Below the pieces are notes generated by a model. The model worked only from the letters and a program-made list of their open reading frames with translations. It was not told the DNA's origin and ran no database searches. The translations under genes were made by a program, and so were the position numbers. From Pseudoalteromonas prydzensis (lineage in GTDB: Bacteria > Pseudomonadota > Gammaproteobacteria > Enterobacterales > Alteromonadaceae), in contig NZ_DRGM01000023.1 of NCBI RefSeq assembly GCF_011050055.1, positions 1-64,000 of the forward strand: 64,000 nt of DNA, in the 5' to 3' direction. Shown piece by piece: positions 35,869 to 45,165 of the stretch. Position 1 is the stretch's first letter. Every line of letters starts with the position of its first letter.

Positions 35869-38427
35869 ATGTTAAAAGTAAAAATAAATAAACTGTATTT
35901 AGCAGTAAGTGCATCACTAATTACATCTGCATTGAGCTTACCTATGCTAGCGCACAGTGCTGAGCTTAAAAGTACAGACGAAGTTGAAGTGATCCAAGTT
36001 CGCGGTATCCGTGGCAGTGTTGTAAAATCACTAAACACTAAGCGTTATTCAAATGCGATTGTCGATGCAGTGACTGCGGAAGATATCGGTAAATTCCCCG
36101 ATCAAAATGTCGCAGAATCATTGCAACGTATCACCGGTGTATCAATTAGCCGTAACTTTGGTGAAGGTGAGCGCGTGAGTATTCGTGGCACCAGCGAGAG
36201 CCAAAACCGTACACTGTTAAATGGTCAAGCTGTTGGATCTGCCGACTGGTGGACTAACTCCGCAGCAAATCGTGGTTTTAATTATACAATGCTGCCTTCG
36301 GAAATTGTCTCTGGCTTAGAAGTGTATAAATCACCTGAAGCGGATATTGATGAAGGCTCGATTGGCGGGACTGTTATTGTGCGCACTCGTAAGCCGCTTG
36401 ATTTAGAGGCGAATAAATTTGCCGGCTCAGTACTTGCACAGCACAGCGAAATTTCGGGCGAAACCGACCCGCAACTCTCTGCTATGTATAACTTTAAAAC
36501 TGAAGATGAAAGCTTCGGGGCGCTTATTTCGGTGGTTCGCCAACAGCGTAATTTACGCCGTGATGGTATTGAGTCATGGAGCTGGGCAAAACGTGATATC
36601 ACCTTAGAAGATGGTACTGAGTATAAAGACGTATACAGCCCAGGCGGTGGTGGCTCGGCGATGTTCTTACAGGAGCGTATTCGTACTGGTATTAATTTAG
36701 CCATGCAGTATCGCCCTACCGAGCAATTAGATTTAACCTTCAACGCACTTGATTCAACCCTTGAAGCAAATAATGAAAACCAAAACTTCCTTTGGCTACC
36801 CGGTTACGGTGGCTCACAATACACTGATGTCACGTTAGTAGAAAATGATCACGTTGGTACTATGCTGGTTGGCGGGACTTTAGGCTTATCTGCAACTGCG
36901 AATAACATTTTAGACGAAACCAAAGTACGTAACTCTGAAATCAACACCAAATCATACGATTTAAAAGCGGATCACCAAGGTGATTTATGGTTGACCAGTG
37001 TGCATGTCGGTTATACCGAAGGCAGTGGTGGTTCACAAGCTGATCGCAGTGTTGGCTGGGAAGGTAACTATGTGCATAGTTTTGACACCTCAAATGTAGA
37101 AGATGTACGAACTAGCTATGCCGCAAACCCTGCTGATGGTAAAAACTGGGATTTAGGTTTTCTACGTTACGATAGTAATGATGCCAAAGATGATGAAACT
37201 TACCTGCAAGTCGATTTTACGCGGCCAATTGACATCGCTGTCTTTAGTAAAATTAAGTTTGGTTTAAAGTACCGTGATCATTCACGTTTTAATACTAAGC
37301 ACACCACTGATAACCGCACGGATCTAGACTGGAACTTAGCTGACTACTCGCTATCAATGCCAGCCGATTATTTATCGGGCCTAGGCTCTGACGGTACGTT
37401 ACGTGATTATGCAATCACCGACTCTGATAAAGTTCGCCGTGAAGGGGATGCCCTTGATTGGAACTTCCGTGTACTCAAAGCCAGTACCTTTGAAGTTGAA
37501 GAAAAAATTACCGCCGGTTATATCAAAGCAGATATCGATGTTGAAGGTATGCGCGGTAACTTAGGTGTTCGTTTAGTGCAAACGCAACAATCAACCGCAG
37601 CCTATGTAGGTGAAAGTGGCGCTGAAGTATGGACCGATGATGACCGTGACTATTTTGATATTTTACCTAGCATCAATCTTGCGATTGATTTAGATGACGA
37701 TGTACTGCTGCGCTTTAGTGCTGCACGTGTTATGTCGCGCCCAGATTATGCAGCAATGACACCTTCGACCTCTTATAATCTTGAAACACAAACTGGCAGT
37801 GGTGGTAACCCTGATATCGACCCATATCGTGCAACACAGTTTGATACTGGGGTGGAATGGTATTTCAGTGATGCAGGTTTATTCTCAGCGGTGGTCTTTT
37901 ATAAAGATATTCAATCATTCTTAGATGTTTCACCCAACTTGGAGATCCATGAAGGGATAGAAATCTTAGTGAATCGCCCTACTAACGGTCGCTCAGGGCG
38001 CATCCAAGGTCTTGAATTAGGTTATCAACAAGAAATCTTTGCTGGTTTTGGCTTAAATGCTAACTATACATTTGTCGATGGTGAAGCAAAAGATGCCGAT
38101 GGCAATGATACGATTATTCCAGGTAACTCTGAACACACTGTAAATTTAAGTACTTACTATGAAACAGAAACCTTTAGTACACGTATTTCATACAACTTCC
38201 GTACTGGTTATAACTCAGGTCAAGGTCATGGTTATGTTGATGATTATGGCCAGGTCGATGCGAACTTTACCTACAACGTAAACGATAATTTAGCGCTTGT
38301 TTTAGAGGCAATTAACCTCACGGACGAACATACCTTTAGTTACCAAGAAGAAGGTGTGCAACAAGCACTAACAGGTGTATACGCCGATGGCCGTCGCTTT
38401 GTAGCCGGAGTACGTTTTAACTTTTAA
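35869..38427 (+). CDS. TonB-dependent receptor, Xanthomonas/Caulobacter type (copy 1)
   Basis: Outer-membrane receptor of 852 aa. The signal peptide ends at LAHSA; VEVIQVRGIRGS is the TonB-box/N-terminal block, and the plug carries DIGKFPDQNVAESLQRITG, the signature of the TonB-Xanth-Caul type. The barrel ends GVRFNF. ADWWTNSAANRGFNYT and GGGGSAMFLQ recur in the receptor at 42448, showing recent common descent. I chose the ATG at 35869, which starts a normal signal peptide and has AGGGGAA upstream; the longer frame from 35812 adds 19 unsupported residues. Substrates of this type range from plant or algal sugars to peptides; the neighbourhood here suggests peptides. It is followed by a strong terminator. 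Confidence 0.88.
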   Translation: MLKVKINKLYLAVSASLITSALSLPMLAHSAELKSTDEVEVIQVRGIRGSVVKSLNTKRYSNAIVDAVTAEDIGKFPDQNVAESLQRITGVSISRNFGEGERVSIRGTSESQNRTLLNGQAVGSADWWTNSAANRGFNYTMLPSEIVSGLEVYKSPEADIDEGSIGGTVIVRTRKPLDLEANKFAGSVLAQHSEISGETDPQLSAMYNFKTEDESFGALISVVRQQRNLRRDGIESWSWAKRDITLEDGTEYKDVYSPGGGGSAMFLQERIRTGINLAMQYRPTEQLDLTFNALDSTLEANNENQNFLWLPGYGGSQYTDVTLVENDHVGTMLVGGTLGLSATANNILDETKVRNSEINTKSYDLKADHQGDLWLTSVHVGYTEGSGGSQADRSVGWEGNYVHSFDTSNVEDVRTSYAANPADGKNWDLGFLRYDSNDAKDDETYLQVDFTRPIDIAVFSKIKFGLKYRDHSRFNTKHTTDNRTDLDWNLADYSLSMPADYLSGLGSDGTLRDYAITDSDKVRREGDALDWNFRVLKASTFEVEEKITAGYIKADIDVEGMRGNLGVRLVQTQQSTAAYVGESGAEVWTDDDRDYFDILPSINLAIDLDDDVLLRFSAARVMSRPDYAAMTPSTSYNLETQTGSGGNPDIDPYRATQFDTGVEWYFSDAGLFSAVVFYKDIQSFLDVSPNLEIHEGIEILVNRPTNGRSGRIQGLELGYQQEIFAGFGLNANYTFVDGEAKDADGNDTIIPGNSEHTVNLSTYYETETFSTRISYNFRTGYNSGQGHGYVDDYGQVDANFTYNVNDNLALVLEAINLTDEHTFSYQEEGVQQALTGVYADGRRFVAGVRFNF

Positions 38428-38503
38428 TCCCCATTTGTCGAACTCCAAGCTAACACAGGTATTCGACTCTCGCCAAGGATGGCAAGCCCCTATGCCCAGG
38501 GGT

Positions 38504-38558
38504 TATACCCAAGCCGCTTCAAGATGCGAATTCTGCATATTGAGGTGGTTTGGGTATT
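38504..38558. repeat. Imperfect palindromic intergenic repeat, copy A
   Basis: ATACCCAAGCCGCTTCAA and TTGAGGTGGTTTGGGTAT form an 18-bp inverted repeat whose three mismatches all become G-U pairs in RNA, around a core containing ATGC, GAATTC and GCAT. A shorter copy with the same outer arms and core lies at 42301. This looks like a dispersed palindromic repeat (REP- or MITE-like), of a type that I believe is common between Alteromonadales genes. Confidence 0.7.
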
Positions 38559-38590
38559 AAGCAGGCAGTCACTTGACTGCCTGCTTTTTT
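38559..38590 (+). terminator. Terminator downstream of TBDR copy 1
   Basis: AAGCAGGCAGT and ACTGCCTGCTT form an 11-bp stem with a 6-nt loop followed by TTTT. It lies directly after the palindromic repeat and about 130 bp after the receptor stop. Confidence 0.8.
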
Positions 38591-38702
38591 CATTTGTGAA
38601 ATTACCCATATTAGTCGCGCTAAGGCGCTAGTAATAATAAACAAAACAAGTACAATCAATAGGTAAAAACGTTACTCGAACAACATCGGCGAAGCATAAT
38701 AC

Positions 38703-40112
38703 GTGTCAGCACAGACAGCTATTGATCACAGTAAGCAAACAACAGGATTTTGTCACTACAAACTCTTATTGGTATTGCTATGTCTGCTGTTTATACCTCA
38801 GACGAAAGCAGACTTGCTTAGTGCAACCCTTGACTACCACCAAGGAAACTTCAACGAAGCACAACACGAATTTCAACAATTAGCGTATTTAGGCAATGCA
38901 GACGCAATTTATAACATCGCTGTAATGTATTTACACGGCCAAGGGGTTGCAAAAAACAAAGCACAAGCCTATGCCTGGTTTAGCTTAGCTGCTGATTTTG
39001 GGCTGCTCGATGCGCGCGATACGGCAATGCTAATAGCCAGACAAAGTAACAATCAACAACCCCTTGATGACGCCTATAATGCACTGTTAAAACAACTTAG
39101 TTTTCAATGGTATGATCAACAGTTACGGCCAGAGTTAACCGCCAGTCCAGCCCCGCATTCAAGTCCACAGCGCAGCTATACCGTTGAGCCTAAATACCCA
39201 AAGCATGCCTATCAAAATGGCATAGAAGGCTGGGTGTGGCTTGAATTTGATATTGATAAAAGCGGCGCTGTAACCGATATTTCCTTAATTGACTCATACC
39301 CAGAAAAAACCTTTGATCAAGCCATTATCAACGCAGTGAAGCGCTGGCAATATCAAGGTGATAGCCAAACCTTACCTTACTATAATCGTTCTTTGTTGTA
39401 TCACTTCACCACTTACAAGGGTAAGCAGTACGAGCAAAGCTTTAAAAGTCAGCAGCGTGAATACAATGAAAAGATTTCTGAGTTAATTGATGCCGCAGAG
39501 CAAGGTAACGCCTTAGTACAGTATTATATTGCCAATTGGCTAAGTTCAGATGAATACAACGCGACCCGATTGTTGAAATACCATTGGCAGCAAAGCAATG
39601 CTAATAGTGAATTATTACTGCGCTCAGCCGTTAACGGGTATGCTAATTCACAATATCGTATTGGTGCAAATATGTTACGCGGCGAGTATGGTAAAGTTGA
39701 CCGTGAAAAAGGCTTAAATTGGATCCTACTTGCTGCTCAAAGTGGTTTTGCCAATGCGCAATACCGTTTAGGACGAGAGCTGTTGAACAGCCAATATGTC
39801 GATTATGCCCCCAATAAAGCCCTAACATGGTTAAAAGCGGCAGCAGCACAAGGATTATTTAGTGCTAAACGTGAACTTGCCTTATTACTTTTTGAGTTAA
39901 AAAAACCACCGCAACAGGTCACCGCAGCCTTAAATTCGGCATTGGCTGATGATAGTGAACACCCACAATTATTATTACTTAAAGCGCAAATTCAAGCGGC
40001 TAATAATAAACCGCAGGCAGCTCAAAAACTAGCAAATAGCGCCCTACAAGAAGCCCGTAGCCGTAATTGGGATCAAAGCAGCATCAAACAGTTTATGGCG
40101 ACACTGCCTTAA
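38703..40112 (+). CDS. Exported TonB-C-domain protein with Sel1 repeats
   Basis: Protein of 469 aa with a signal peptide or N-terminal anchor at about 18-37 (YKLLLVLLCLLFIPQTKA). A Sel1-like pair follows at about 45-100 (AIYNIAVMYLHGQGV, AYAWFSLAADFG), then a TonB C-terminal domain at about 160-230 (PKYPKHAYQNGIEGWVWLEF, AVKRWQY), and more Sel1-type repeats at about 265-400. The TonB-C domain would contact TBDR TonB boxes. The usual proline-rich spacer and ExbB/ExbD genes are missing, so it may be an adaptor or scaffold rather than an energiser. GTG start at 38703. It lies between two paralogous TBDR genes, and its 3' end overlaps the convergent regulator gene by 20 bp. Confidence 0.78.
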   Translation: MSAQTAIDHSKQTTGFCHYKLLLVLLCLLFIPQTKADLLSATLDYHQGNFNEAQHEFQQLAYLGNADAIYNIAVMYLHGQGVAKNKAQAYAWFSLAADFGLLDARDTAMLIARQSNNQQPLDDAYNALLKQLSFQWYDQQLRPELTASPAPHSSPQRSYTVEPKYPKHAYQNGIEGWVWLEFDIDKSGAVTDISLIDSYPEKTFDQAIINAVKRWQYQGDSQTLPYYNRSLLYHFTTYKGKQYEQSFKSQQREYNEKISELIDAAEQGNALVQYYIANWLSSDEYNATRLLKYHWQQSNANSELLLRSAVNGYANSQYRIGANMLRGEYGKVDREKGLNWILLAAQSGFANAQYRLGRELLNSQYVDYAPNKALTWLKAAAAQGLFSAKRELALLLFELKKPPQQVTAALNSALADDSEHPQLLLLKAQIQAANNKPQAAQKLANSALQEARSRNWDQSSIKQFMATLP

Positions 40113-42246
40113 TGGCTTTGTGCAATAAAATATCTGTTTCAATGCCATCCACTTGACTAAACACCACTTGACGACCATCGACTGAGCTACTGATATTAAG
40201 ATTAATGTCAATATCATAGCCGTACACACCAAGCTCTTTTATAAACACATTGCGCTTTTGCTCGGTTAAGTAACAATACAGCAAGAGCTGATGTCCTTGG
40301 CGTAGTACATAATAAATGCCCTGTTTAAATACCGCAGGTTTAAACAGCTCAAGTGATGGCAACAATTGCGCTAATGGTAATTGCTGCTCCAACACCGCTG
40401 ATAAATAAGTACGCACGTGTAAATCATGCTCTAAATACGAGCTATTAAGCTGCCAAAGTGGGTGTTCCCCATCTAAGCTTTGCAACGCGACGTTATCTTT
40501 CACTAAGGTATTACTCATAAGTTGAATATCGTAACGCCAATCTTGCCATTGTAACTGCTCATTGGCGCTTTGCTCATTGCTAACTTGATAATAAATACTG
40601 TGGCTATCTTGTGACCAACGCACCCCATTGAGCTGCTCAAAACCAGAAATGATTGGTACTAAACGACGTGAAAAGGTATTAATCAAATACACATTTTGCT
40701 GTTCATCCGCCAATAATACATTGTCGCCATTCGGTGAGAAAAGCAGGTATTTAGGGGTAATATTACTAGGTAAAGTGGCAATTAGGTTCGCGGTTTTACG
40801 CTGTTTATGTTTCAGCCATACTTCGATATGGGTAAAGCCGGTGATCCCTCGACGTTGCAATGAAATAAATGCACTTTGCTGTCCGTCTGGCGATACTGCG
40901 GGTAAAATGTCCATTCGTGCAGAAGACGATAATTGCATAGTATTGCGGATTTTCGGGACATCCTTACTTAAATCTAATTCAATTTGATACAAATTAACCC
41001 GTGCTTGCCCTTCCGCATGAGCAATATCGCCCGTTTGCGGGTTAATTGCCAAATCGGCGACAAAACCCAATGGTTGATGTACCAGTTGCTCATTACCTTG
41101 GTAGTCATAACGACGTAACGCATCATCACCGAGCCAGTAATAACCCTGTTCACTGTCAAATAATAACGGCGCATGACTGTGCCGACTGCGCTTTATTTCA
41201 GTGCGTTGCAGTGATTGTGTTAAATCCACTTCACTAACGCTAAACCAGCCTTGATCTTTTTCAAGGATCAGCATTTTTTGCTGCTCATTAATATCAAAGG
41301 TGATCGGTTTAAAATCCCCCACGATTTGCTGCTCTAATAAAGTGGGCGTAGGTGAAAATGCCAAGGTATATTTTACTAATCGCGGTTGTTCATCTTGCCA
41401 GTGCGTGGTGTAAATAGTGTTGTCGTCGGCCCAGTGTAATTTGCTAGGTCCATGACGTTGTTGGCAGCGAGTGAGTTTAAACTCAGGACTCAAACGCCAT
41501 GTTTCAATGGCATTAGAGACAGGAATAACGCGGATATCGCAACTAAGCGGATCATATCTAAAGTAAGCCAGCCATTTACCGTCTGGCGACCACACTGGCG
41601 CTTCTTCAGAATAACCTGAATTTTTAATACTGTGCACGGTCTTGCTTTGCTGATCATAAACGGCTAAATCAAATTGACTTTGTTGATCATTTGATTGGCT
41701 AAATGCTAAATATCGGCCACTGGGAGAGTAACGTAAAAAAACTTCAGCCCCTGGCGCTGAGGTGATCCGTGATTGATATTCATAGTTCAAAGTTGGCGCT
41801 TTCGGTGCAAGTAAGTGCTGGCTGACAAGTGTCAGCATAGCGCCTAACATTAAACCTAGGGCAACAAATAAAGCCGATGTGCGCGGCGTAGCCGGAGTCA
41901 CTTTATCTAATAAGGTTGGTGCATCACTGATCTCTGCTATTAACTGATAGCCAACTCGCGGTACGGTACGAATAAACGTTGCGGTGTTTTTATCATCATG
42001 TAGACTTTTACGCAGTTGTGTTACTAGCTGACTGACTGAATTGTCGCTCACTACGACATCCGGCCAGAGCGCATCCATAATTATATCCCGTGATACTGCG
42101 TTGCCTTGGTGTTCTAGTAACAACTTTAATAACACCAACTGCTTTGCTTCAACGGCACACCAACGCCCTGCTACCTTTACTTTTAGAGCAGCAAAATCAA
42201 CAAGCACATCGTTGAGTAGTAACTGTTTTAGTTCGGCTGTTGGCAT
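40093..42246 (-). CDS. CadC-like membrane-bound winged-helix regulator with PD40 beta-propeller sensor
   Basis: One-component transmembrane regulator of 717 aa. The N-terminal OmpR-type winged helix covers about 5-105 (LVLLKLLLEHQGNAVSR, NSVSQLVTQLRKSLHDD, TVPRVGYQL). One membrane helix follows at about 124-145 (LFVALGLMLGAMLTLV), then a periplasmic TolB/PD40 beta-propeller with repeated SPSGRYLAFSQ, SPDGKWLAYF and SPNGDNVLLADEQ blades. The layout is that of CadC-like proteins that sense in the periplasm and bind DNA while membrane-bound. It is divergent from the TBDR at 42448 (201 bp apart) and convergent with the TonB-C/Sel1 gene, so control of these receptors is the natural guess. The ligand is unknown. 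Confidence 0.85.
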   Translation of the reverse strand: MPTAELKQLLLNDVLVDFAALKVKVAGRWCAVEAKQLVLLKLLLEHQGNAVSRDIIMDALWPDVVVSDNSVSQLVTQLRKSLHDDKNTATFIRTVPRVGYQLIAEISDAPTLLDKVTPATPRTSALFVALGLMLGAMLTLVSQHLLAPKAPTLNYEYQSRITSAPGAEVFLRYSPSGRYLAFSQSNDQQSQFDLAVYDQQSKTVHSIKNSGYSEEAPVWSPDGKWLAYFRYDPLSCDIRVIPVSNAIETWRLSPEFKLTRCQQRHGPSKLHWADDNTIYTTHWQDEQPRLVKYTLAFSPTPTLLEQQIVGDFKPITFDINEQQKMLILEKDQGWFSVSEVDLTQSLQRTEIKRSRHSHAPLLFDSEQGYYWLGDDALRRYDYQGNEQLVHQPLGFVADLAINPQTGDIAHAEGQARVNLYQIELDLSKDVPKIRNTMQLSSSARMDILPAVSPDGQQSAFISLQRRGITGFTHIEVWLKHKQRKTANLIATLPSNITPKYLLFSPNGDNVLLADEQQNVYLINTFSRRLVPIISGFEQLNGVRWSQDSHSIYYQVSNEQSANEQLQWQDWRYDIQLMSNTLVKDNVALQSLDGEHPLWQLNSSYLEHDLHVRTYLSAVLEQQLPLAQLLPSLELFKPAVFKQGIYYVLRQGHQLLLYCYLTEQKRNVFIKELGVYGYDIDINLNISSSVDGRQVVFSQVDGIETDILLHKAIKAVSP

Positions 42247-42300
42247 CGTTTATTTTTTACACACGTTAATCTATGGTTAAATTAGTCAAGAAAGCGTACT

Positions 42301-42344
42301 ATACCCAAACCATCTCAAGATGCAGAATTCAGCATTTTGGGTAT
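42301..42344. repeat. Imperfect palindromic intergenic repeat, copy B
   Basis: ATACCCAAACC starts and TTTTGGGTAT ends this 44-bp element; AAGATGC, GAATTC and GCAT form the core as in copy A at 38504. The right arm lacks the GAGGTGG segment, so only 8 outer base pairs plus ATGC/GCAT can pair. It lies in the divergent promoter region between the CadC-like regulator and the second receptor. Confidence 0.7.
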
Positions 42345-42447
42345 ATAAGCAAATACGGTACATAGTAGCATACTCAATGAGTGTGTTCTTATTTTATAGG
42401 TAGTTATCACTGCTAGTTTTTCTCATGTTGTTCTTGTTGGGTTGAGT

Positions 42448-45072
42448 ATGACAATAAAAATAAAAATACTTGTTAACATAATGCTCATTGTCAGCGCATT
42501 CAATGCGCTTTACTCAAGTGCTAAAACGCCCCCTAATACTGACCAAAACCAATTAGAAACAATTCAAATTAGGGGCTTTCATGACAGCGCTATCAAATCA
42601 CTACGAGACAAGCGCGATAGCCAGTCAATCATAGAAGCAATCAGCGCGCAAGATATCGGTAAGTTCCCTGATAAAAATGTCGCGGAAGCATTGCAACGCA
42701 TCACCGGCATTTCACTTTCACGTGTCCAAGGGGAAGGTGAACGTGTGGGTGTTCGTGGCACAACACCGGAACAAAATCGCACTTTTTTAAATGGTCAAGC
42801 GATTGCCTCTGCAGATTGGTGGATCTCAACCCAGCCTGATCGTGGTTTTAATTACACGCTGTTACCCGCTGATTTAGTGTCCTCTCTGGAAGTATATAAA
42901 ACCCCGCAAGCGGATCATAACGAAGGTTCATTAGGCGGCTCTGTTAATATTAAAACACAACGACCTTTGCATACACAGAGCAATCAGTTTGTTACCAATG
43001 CACAAGTACAATACAATGATTTATCAGGTGAATTTGACCCACAACTGGCTGTATTTTATAACTGGACTAATCCCGATAAAAATTTTGGTGCATTAGTTAC
43101 CTTTACCCGAAATCAACGCTCACTACGCCGTGATGGACTTGAATCTTGGGGCTGGCATGAACAAAACTTTCAACAAAATGCCGATGGTAGCCTGTCCGCA
43201 ACAGACAGTGACACTGCCAATATAAAAAACATCTGGACGCCCGGTGGTGGTGGCTCTGCCATATTCCAGCAGCAGCGACTATTAACGAGTGCCACGGCAA
43301 ACTTTGAGTATCAGCCCAATTTAGAGTGGAACATTCAACTTAATACCTTGTATTCCGTACTTAATGCCGATAACAATAACCAAAACTTTTTATGGCAACC
43401 CAGTAGCGTGTTTGCCAGAGGTGGTCATGTCAGTGATGCTCGCATAAGTGATAACACATTAACTTACGCCCGCTATTCAAAAGTACCCGCACAAAACGCC
43501 CAAAATTTACCATTTAGTACCGCCATGGAAGCTATTTGGCGAGAATCTGAAATCAATACCAGTAGCGCGCATTTAATTGTTAGCCAACAAGCGCACCTTT
43601 GGCAGAATCAATACCAAATTGGTTTTACCAAAGGCGGCGGTGGTTCAAAACAAGATCACACCTCACAATTTTCAGCCAATACCGCCTATACGGTTGATAC
43701 TACTGAACGTAAAAATATAATCGCCAACTATGATGTGTCGCCTCTCGATGCAAAGGCTTGGCAGCTAACAGAAGCACGTAACGACAGCCAAGATTCCAAT
43801 GATCAAGAGCTCTATTTACAAGCTGATTTTGAACGCGCAATTGATCACTCAATCATCAGCGCCATAAAGGTAGGTGCCAAGTACCGCGATCATCAACGCG
43901 ATTTTATTCGTTATCGCTCATTTAATGGCGCATTTGATGGTATAGCCCAGCAACTTGATTGGACCTTAGCGGATTACCCAGCGGCTTTTCCTCATGGCTT
44001 TTTAGCCGATATTGGCGATCAACACACCCTTAAAAATTATAGTTATGCCGATATCAGTGCCTTATCAAATGATTTCCAAACTATCGACTTTGTGCAACAA
44101 GAAGAAAAAGCCAGCCGTTTTGATATTCAAGAACGCACTACTGCAGGTTATGTTAAATTAATGTTGGATGGCGATGATTACCGTACCAACTTAGGCGTAC
44201 GCGTTGTTAATACCGTTCAAGACTCCGGTGCTTATCAGCGTGTTGGTTCACCGGTTGAACAACAAGAAAGCTTTGTCTGGCAGCAACACAACAAAAACTA
44301 TGTCGATATATTACCCAGCGCCAATATCAGCATTGACCTGAACGAGAACCTGATCGCCCGCGTCAGCGCTGCACGAGTGATGTCGCGTCCACAATATAAT
44401 CATTTGATGCCTTCCACTAATTACAATGTCACCCAAGCACAAGGACAAGGTGGCAACCCTGACTTAGATCCGTATCGCGCCAATCAATTTGATGTAAGCC
44501 TTGAATGGTATTTTGATGATGCCGCCCTGCTTTCTGTGGCATTGTTTAACAAAGACGTTGAATCCTTTGTCGAATTTAAACGCACCATTGAACAACATGA
44601 AGGCATTGCTATGACCATTGACAGGCCCATCAATGGCAGTGGCGGCACTATTCGAGGTGTAGAAATTGGCTATCAACAAGAGCTTATTTATGGTTTTGGC
44701 TTGATCACTAACTACACCTATGTCGATGGCGACCGCACAGATAGCATATCAGGGCGTGAGGATTATGTGCCTGGCACTTCAAAACATACAATAAATTTAA
44801 CCAGTTACTATGAAAATGAGTGGTTAAGTTCACGTTTAGCCTATAACTATCGTACTCATTTCGCCACGGGGGTTGGTGAAACTATGATGGATAATTTTGG
44901 TCAACTTGATGGCAGTATTACCTTCAAAGTATCTGACAGCCTTGATTTTGTAATTGAAGCAATCAATCTTACCGATGAAATCACTTACCTGTATGAGCGT
45001 AATGAATATGCACCAACAGGCGTTTATCAAAATGGCCGCCGCTTTTATGTTGGTGTACGTTACAGCCATTAA
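42448..45072 (+). CDS. TonB-dependent receptor, Xanthomonas/Caulobacter type (copy 2)
   Basis: Outer-membrane receptor of 874 aa, a close relative of the protein at 35869. Shared blocks include DIGKFPDKNVAEALQRITGI, ADWW followed by RGFNYT, a GGGGSA turn and VMSRP. The signal peptide is MTIKIKILVNIMLIVSAFNA and onward. The ATG at 42448 is used; an in-frame TTG two codons earlier is weaker. The protein ends GVRYSH, so the terminal aromatic residue normally needed for efficient barrel assembly is replaced by His; the frame is otherwise open. It is followed by an S9 peptidase gene 93 bp downstream on the same strand. The likely cargo is a peptide, by context only. Confidence 0.87.
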   Translation: MTIKIKILVNIMLIVSAFNALYSSAKTPPNTDQNQLETIQIRGFHDSAIKSLRDKRDSQSIIEAISAQDIGKFPDKNVAEALQRITGISLSRVQGEGERVGVRGTTPEQNRTFLNGQAIASADWWISTQPDRGFNYTLLPADLVSSLEVYKTPQADHNEGSLGGSVNIKTQRPLHTQSNQFVTNAQVQYNDLSGEFDPQLAVFYNWTNPDKNFGALVTFTRNQRSLRRDGLESWGWHEQNFQQNADGSLSATDSDTANIKNIWTPGGGGSAIFQQQRLLTSATANFEYQPNLEWNIQLNTLYSVLNADNNNQNFLWQPSSVFARGGHVSDARISDNTLTYARYSKVPAQNAQNLPFSTAMEAIWRESEINTSSAHLIVSQQAHLWQNQYQIGFTKGGGGSKQDHTSQFSANTAYTVDTTERKNIIANYDVSPLDAKAWQLTEARNDSQDSNDQELYLQADFERAIDHSIISAIKVGAKYRDHQRDFIRYRSFNGAFDGIAQQLDWTLADYPAAFPHGFLADIGDQHTLKNYSYADISALSNDFQTIDFVQQEEKASRFDIQERTTAGYVKLMLDGDDYRTNLGVRVVNTVQDSGAYQRVGSPVEQQESFVWQQHNKNYVDILPSANISIDLNENLIARVSAARVMSRPQYNHLMPSTNYNVTQAQGQGGNPDLDPYRANQFDVSLEWYFDDAALLSVALFNKDVESFVEFKRTIEQHEGIAMTIDRPINGSGGTIRGVEIGYQQELIYGFGLITNYTYVDGDRTDSISGREDYVPGTSKHTINLTSYYENEWLSSRLAYNYRTHFATGVGETMMDNFGQLDGSITFKVSDSLDFVIEAINLTDEITYLYERNEYAPTGVYQNGRRFYVGVRYSH

Positions 45073-45165
45073 TCGATAGTGCTTGGAAGTTAATCGCATA
45101 TTTTCGTAATTGAGTAGCCTATTGATATACTGCCTTCGATAATTAAAACAAGCGAAGGAAAAATC

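Noticed and set aside
36282..36743. 153-codon minus-strand frame inside the TBDR gene
   Set aside because: Antisense to a well-supported receptor, low-complexity composition and no start signals.
42372..42382. ACTCAATGAGT palindrome as an operator for the CadC-like regulator
   Set aside because: Only 11 bp, single copy, and no counterpart seen before the other receptor gene at 35869.
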